A DNA stretch of 8,028 nucleotides, taken from Bog-756 sp050014755. GTDB lineage: Bacteria > Actinomycetota > Acidimicrobiia > Acidimicrobiales > RAAP-2. The position numbers and the translations under genes are program-made. Position 1 is the stretch's first letter, and every line of letters starts with the position of its first letter. Below the pieces are notes generated by a model. The model saw nothing but the letters and a program-made list of their open reading frames with translations, ran no database searches and had not been told where the DNA came from. This document shows, piece after piece, positions 5,900 through 8,028 of this stretch. The stretch spans positions 1-8,028 of the forward strand of contig JBEKCS010000100.1 of NCBI GenBank assembly GCA_050014755.1. Direction: 5' to 3'.

Positions 5900-6637
5900 T
5901 CAAGGGAAATCAGTCACTGTCTCGCCGTCCACCGTCAACCCGCTATACGTCATGCTCGTACCGGGGGTGAGATGCCCGGCGAACCATCCGGCCCGACCTG
6001 TTGACGGCGCTCCTGGAGGGATCCTCGCCTCGCCCCCCTGCGTCATGCTCCCCCAGCCCGGCTCGGCCTGTCCCTTCGTCCAGACCACGAACTGCACCTG
6101 ATCAGTCGCCGCGACGGCTCGGGCGCACATGCGCAACGGATACACGGCCGGGCTGACCGGCAACTCCGGGATGGCCTTCGAGCCGAACATGGTGAACGGG
6201 TTGCTCGGGTCTCTCCTGGTGTTCCACACGTGGAAGTTGAAGATGTTGAAGGTGCCCATCCAGATATTGCGGGTGACGGTGATGCCGGTAGTGCCACCGA
6301 CCGCAGTGTCGTTCAATCGGAGGACGATGCCCTGCTGGTCGATGCCCTCGCCACTGGCAAAGGTGGCACACACCGTCGGGTCGGCCTCGTTCCCACCGCT
6401 TGAGCCCCAGAAGAACTCTCGGTTGTTTGCTCCACTCGACTTCGGGGCAGTGACCACCACCGTGCCCGGGGCCGGGCTCGCGTACGTGTACCCGCTGCAG
6501 TCCGGCGTGACCCGAGCGGCACAGGCCGACGAGTTCAGGGAGTCTTGCCGGCTGGGGCCCGCCGCGGGGGGTGTGCCACATGCCGTGAGTGCACACGCGG
6601 ACGTACTTACGATGGCCACTGCAGCCATGCGGATCAT
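5900..6637 (-). CDS. Secreted lipoprotein of unknown function
   Basis: The product has 245 residues. It begins with MIRMAAVAIVSTSACALTAC, a lipoprotein signal peptide with lipobox LTAC and Cys20 as the lipid-anchored residue, so the mature ~226 residues sit outside on the membrane. The ATG at 6637 is preceded by GGAGGAA with a 6-nt gap; the frame runs open to 7147, but that extension is low-quality sequence and would bury the signal peptide. The mature part has four cysteines (39, 47, 90, 171), enough for two disulfides, many Trp/Phe residues, and alternating hydrophobic patterns that suggest a beta-rich domain: GIVLRLN, ITVTRNIWMGTFNIFNFHVWNT, VQFVVWT and GRAGWFAGHL. I cannot name the family; a beta-sandwich carbohydrate- or surface-binding domain is one possibility. 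It diverges from the small membrane protein genes across 255 bp. Confidence 0.85.
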   Translation of the reverse strand: MIRMAAVAIVSTSACALTACGTPPAAGPSRQDSLNSSACAARVTPDCSGYTYASPAPGTVVVTAPKSSGANNREFFWGSSGGNEADPTVCATFASGEGIDQQGIVLRLNDTAVGGTTGITVTRNIWMGTFNIFNFHVWNTRRDPSNPFTMFGSKAIPELPVSPAVYPLRMCARAVAATDQVQFVVWTKGQAEPGWGSMTQGGEARIPPGAPSTGRAGWFAGHLTPGTSMTYSGLTVDGETVTDFP

Positions 6638-6879
6638 GGCGCATTCCTCCGCGAAGCCGCAGACGGGTGCCTCTCGACAGCCGAGGGCGCCCAGACGGTG
6701 ACATGCCCGACCGAGCGAACCACTGCCACGCCCGGGAGGCCATCCGCTGGAAGCATCACGCCGCCCATTCTGGGCCAGCAGACGTTGTCGCGTATCCACC
6801 CGCGATTCCTCGAAGCGGGAAAGAGGCCCGGAGCGTCTCACCGCACCGGTCAGGGATGGGACCTGGATGGCACAAGGGG

Positions 6880-6885
6880 TAGGAT
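6880..6885 (+). promoter_or_regulatory. -10 element just before a small membrane protein gene
   Basis: TAGGAT fits TANNNT and ends 7 nt before the ATG at 6893, the spacing of a leaderless transcript. AAGGGG at 6874-6879 could instead be a distant Shine-Dalgarno if transcription starts further upstream. Confidence 0.4.
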
Positions 6886-6892
6886 CTGATCG

Positions 6893-7132
6893 ATGTTTCT
6901 CATCGTCGTGCTGGTGCCAGTCGGAGGCGTGAGTGTCGTCGTAGCCCGCACGATCCAGCACGGAATCAGGAGCCGTCAACTGATCGGGGACGGCCACGGT
7001 TCTGCACCGCCATCGAGGCATACGGCGCCGGGTGCCTTGATGACGGCCTCCCTGGCGGTGGCCGTGTTCGTTCCGCTGATCCTCGTCGCCTACGTGGGAG
7101 CAGCTGTGGTTCGTCACGCCCTCGGGCAGTAG
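6893..7132 (+). CDS. Small two-helix membrane protein, hypothetical
   Basis: I do not recognise this 79-residue protein. Residues 2-18 (FLIVVLVPVGGVSVVVA) and about 50-72 (MTASLAVAVFVPLILVAYVGAAV) are hydrophobic and long enough to cross the membrane. They are joined by a polar, basic loop (RTIQHGIRSRQLIG... ) that probably faces the cytoplasm. The start at 6893 fits a leaderless promoter and places the first helix at the N-terminus. A similar small membrane protein gene follows 70 bp downstream on the same strand, so the two may be co-transcribed. No catalytic motif is visible. Confidence 0.55.
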   Translation: MFLIVVLVPVGGVSVVVARTIQHGIRSRQLIGDGHGSAPPSRHTAPGALMTASLAVAVFVPLILVAYVGAAVVRHALGQ

Positions 7133-7202
7133 CTGGCCCTCTGCCAACGGTCCCAGCGGTGCCGTGCCGTCCGACCGACCCGGTGGTCAGGGGCACCTCA
7201 TA

Positions 7203-7448
7203 TTGAAACTCTTCGCGATCGGTTACTTGCTCCTCGCCGTGGATCTCGCTGCTATTGGATGTTCTTGGGCTGACCAGGCGGTGACGCTGCCGTATGACGG
7301 CCGCGCCCCGATCGTGGCGGCAGTGACCTACGGATTCGCGTTCTTCGGGTTCCTGCTGGCCGCGGTTGCATTCTGGGATGCGTCGGCAGCGGTCAGCACC
7401 GTGCGCCCTGACCTCTCGGCGACTGAGGACGAACTCGTCACGGCGTAG
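7203..7448 (+). CDS. Second small membrane protein, hypothetical
   Basis: This protein of about 81 residues is unrecognised. It has two likely membrane segments, KLFAIGYLLLAVDLAAIGCSW at the N-terminus and APIVAAVTYGFAFFGFLLAAVAFW in the middle, separated by a short polar stretch (ADQAVTLPYDGR), and ends in an acidic tail (DLSATEDELVTA). I chose the TTG at 7203 because AGGGG lies 9 nt upstream and the first helix then follows directly; a GTG at 7164 would add a polar 13-residue leader and has no Shine-Dalgarno. It follows the other small membrane protein by 70 bp and may share its transcript, and could form a complex with it, though that is a guess from layout only. Confidence 0.55.
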   Translation: MKLFAIGYLLLAVDLAAIGCSWADQAVTLPYDGRAPIVAAVTYGFAFFGFLLAAVAFWDASAAVSTVRPDLSATEDELVTA

Positions 7449-7591
7449 TCCTGGTCTGGAAAGTCTGGTCAAGCATTACTCGCTGCGCCTCCCTCCCGGC
7501 AGCGCTGGCCCGCCATGGCCCGACGCTATCCGTCTCCGCGGAGCGACCCCGACACGGCGACCGGGGCATCTCGACAGACGGTGGGCACCCC

Positions 7592-7621
7592 TTGTGACAC
7601 GAACATATGTTCGACTACCCT
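7592..7621 (+). promoter_or_regulatory. Promoter of the alkB fragment
   Basis: TTGTGA (7592-7597) and TACCCT (7616-7621) are separated by 18 bp and fit -35 and -10 boxes. The -10 ends 6 nt before the ATG at 7628, so the transcript would be nearly leaderless. The LexA-type palindrome lies wholly between the two boxes, where a bound repressor would block RNA polymerase. Confidence 0.55.
7600..7613. promoter_or_regulatory. SOS box (LexA operator)
   Basis: CGAACATATGTTCG is a perfect 14-bp palindrome and matches the Bacillus/actinobacterial LexA consensus, CGAAC-N4-GTTCG. It sits between the -35 and -10 boxes of the alkB fragment, so the gene should be repressed by LexA and induced by DNA damage. 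LexA itself is not in the window. Confidence 0.85.
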
Positions 7622-7627
7622 CATCCG

Positions 7628-7909
7628 ATGGCCTCCCTCCAGGGTTCGCTCTTCGATACGGCTACCGAACCCATGCTCCGACCGTTTGACGGATGCCTTC
7701 GCCGCATCCCGTTGTCCGGGGGTGCCTGGATCGACCACATGCCGGGCTGGGTGGACCGGGCCGACCTCCTCTTCGAGGCCCTGGTCGACGGGGTCGCCTG
7801 GCGATCCGAGGAACGGGTGATGTACGACCGGAAGGTCGACGTCCCCCGTCTGATCGCGTCGTGCGGAGTTGGTGTTGCCGCGCCGCATCCGGCGCTCTGC
7901 GAGGGTTAA
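7628..7909 (+). pseudogene. alkB: AlkB-like 2-oxoglutarate dioxygenase, N-terminal fragment
   Basis: AlkB enzymes are Fe(II)/2-oxoglutarate dioxygenases that remove alkyl lesions from DNA or RNA bases. The 93 residues match the N-terminal half of actinobacterial AlkB-like proteins of about 200 residues: QGSLF (5-9), RIPLSGGAWIDHMPGWVDRADLLFEALVDGVAWRSEERVMYDRKVDVPRL (26-75) and PHPALCE (86-92). The frame then ends at TAA 7907-7909. The last 119 bp of the window do not encode the expected nucleotide-recognition and HxD iron-binding region in any forward frame, so the gene is broken here by deletion or rearrangement, not by a simple stop. The ATG at 7628 is chosen because the in-frame ATG at 7607 lies inside the LexA box and upstream of the -10. 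As it stands the product cannot bind iron and should be inactive. Confidence 0.8.
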
Positions 7910-8028
7910 GTCCCAGCGAGTGGTGTACAAGCCCGTGAGGTGTTCAGTCCCCGCGTCAACCTGTTGATCTGACTCTACGTCGTCGTATCGAAGGGCTGCC
8001 TCCCGATGTCGGTGAGAGCGTTCAGTTC

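Noticed and set aside
6638..7147. N-terminal extension of the lipoprotein frame on the minus strand, up to residue 170
   Set aside because: It would bury a perfect lipoprotein signal peptide that has its own strong Shine-Dalgarno, it overlaps the small membrane protein gene, and its composition looks non-coding.
7534..7543. 10-bp palindrome CTCCGCGGAG
   Set aside because: Short GC palindromes arise often by chance in such DNA and nothing around it suggests a role.
7526..7930. Minus-strand frame opposite the alkB fragment, open to the window end
   Set aside because: The part opposite alkB is a shadow; the part beyond 7910 is too short to judge.

Overview
The window is GC-rich DNA with actinobacterial traits: several genes appear to be read from leaderless promoters, the SOS box matches the actinobacterial/Bacillus type, and there is an Arr enzyme of the mycobacterial type. 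An Actinomycetota chromosome is likely. A deep lineage such as Acidimicrobiia is possible, but that is only an impression. The window is a patchwork of single genes and gene pairs, not one long operon.

Layout: (1) 3-1244 (+) is the 3' part of a fused membrane/ATPase ABC exporter. It converges on (2) a DegV-family fatty-acid-binding protein at 1299-2141 (-), with a compact hairpin between them. (3) At 2396-2994 (+) lies a VapBC-type toxin-antitoxin pair with an AbrB-fold antitoxin and a PIN toxin. The antitoxin is cut short by an in-frame TAG, yet the expected tail codons survive behind it and end in a perfect ATGA overlap with the toxin. The toxin has Asn where a fourth acidic active-site residue is often found. 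(4) At 3071-3589 (+) is a SRPBCC-fold protein. It converges on (5) an Arr-type rifamycin ADP-ribosyltransferase at 3713-4120 (-). (6) At 4338-4613 (+) is a 91-residue protein with 30 Asp/Glu and no Lys/Arg, built from about four 15-16 residue repeats. (7) At 4796-5461 (+) is a class II aldolase/adducin enzyme with its metal ligands intact. (8) 5462-5899 has no convincing gene. (9) At 5900-6637 (-) is a secreted lipoprotein of unknown function. (10) At 6893-7132 and 7203-7448 (+) are two small membrane proteins in tandem. (11) At 7628-7909 (+) is the N-terminal part of an AlkB-like dioxygenase, placed under a perfect 14-bp LexA box; its catalytic part is missing.

Stretches without genes: 2142-2380, 4121-4337 and 6638-6892 are 5' regions of flanking genes in which I see no further genes. 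7449-7591 and 7910-8028 show nothing I can name.

How the genes fit together: no single pathway links them. Several deal with stress or toxic compounds (ABC exporter, Arr, toxin-antitoxin, SOS-controlled alkB fragment). Two loci, vapBC and alkB, show visible decay, which fits an accessory region with turnover. I do not see a convincing new multi-gene system. The strongest leads are the decaying vapBC pair, the Lys/Arg-free acidic repeat protein, and the SOS box driving a broken alkB.
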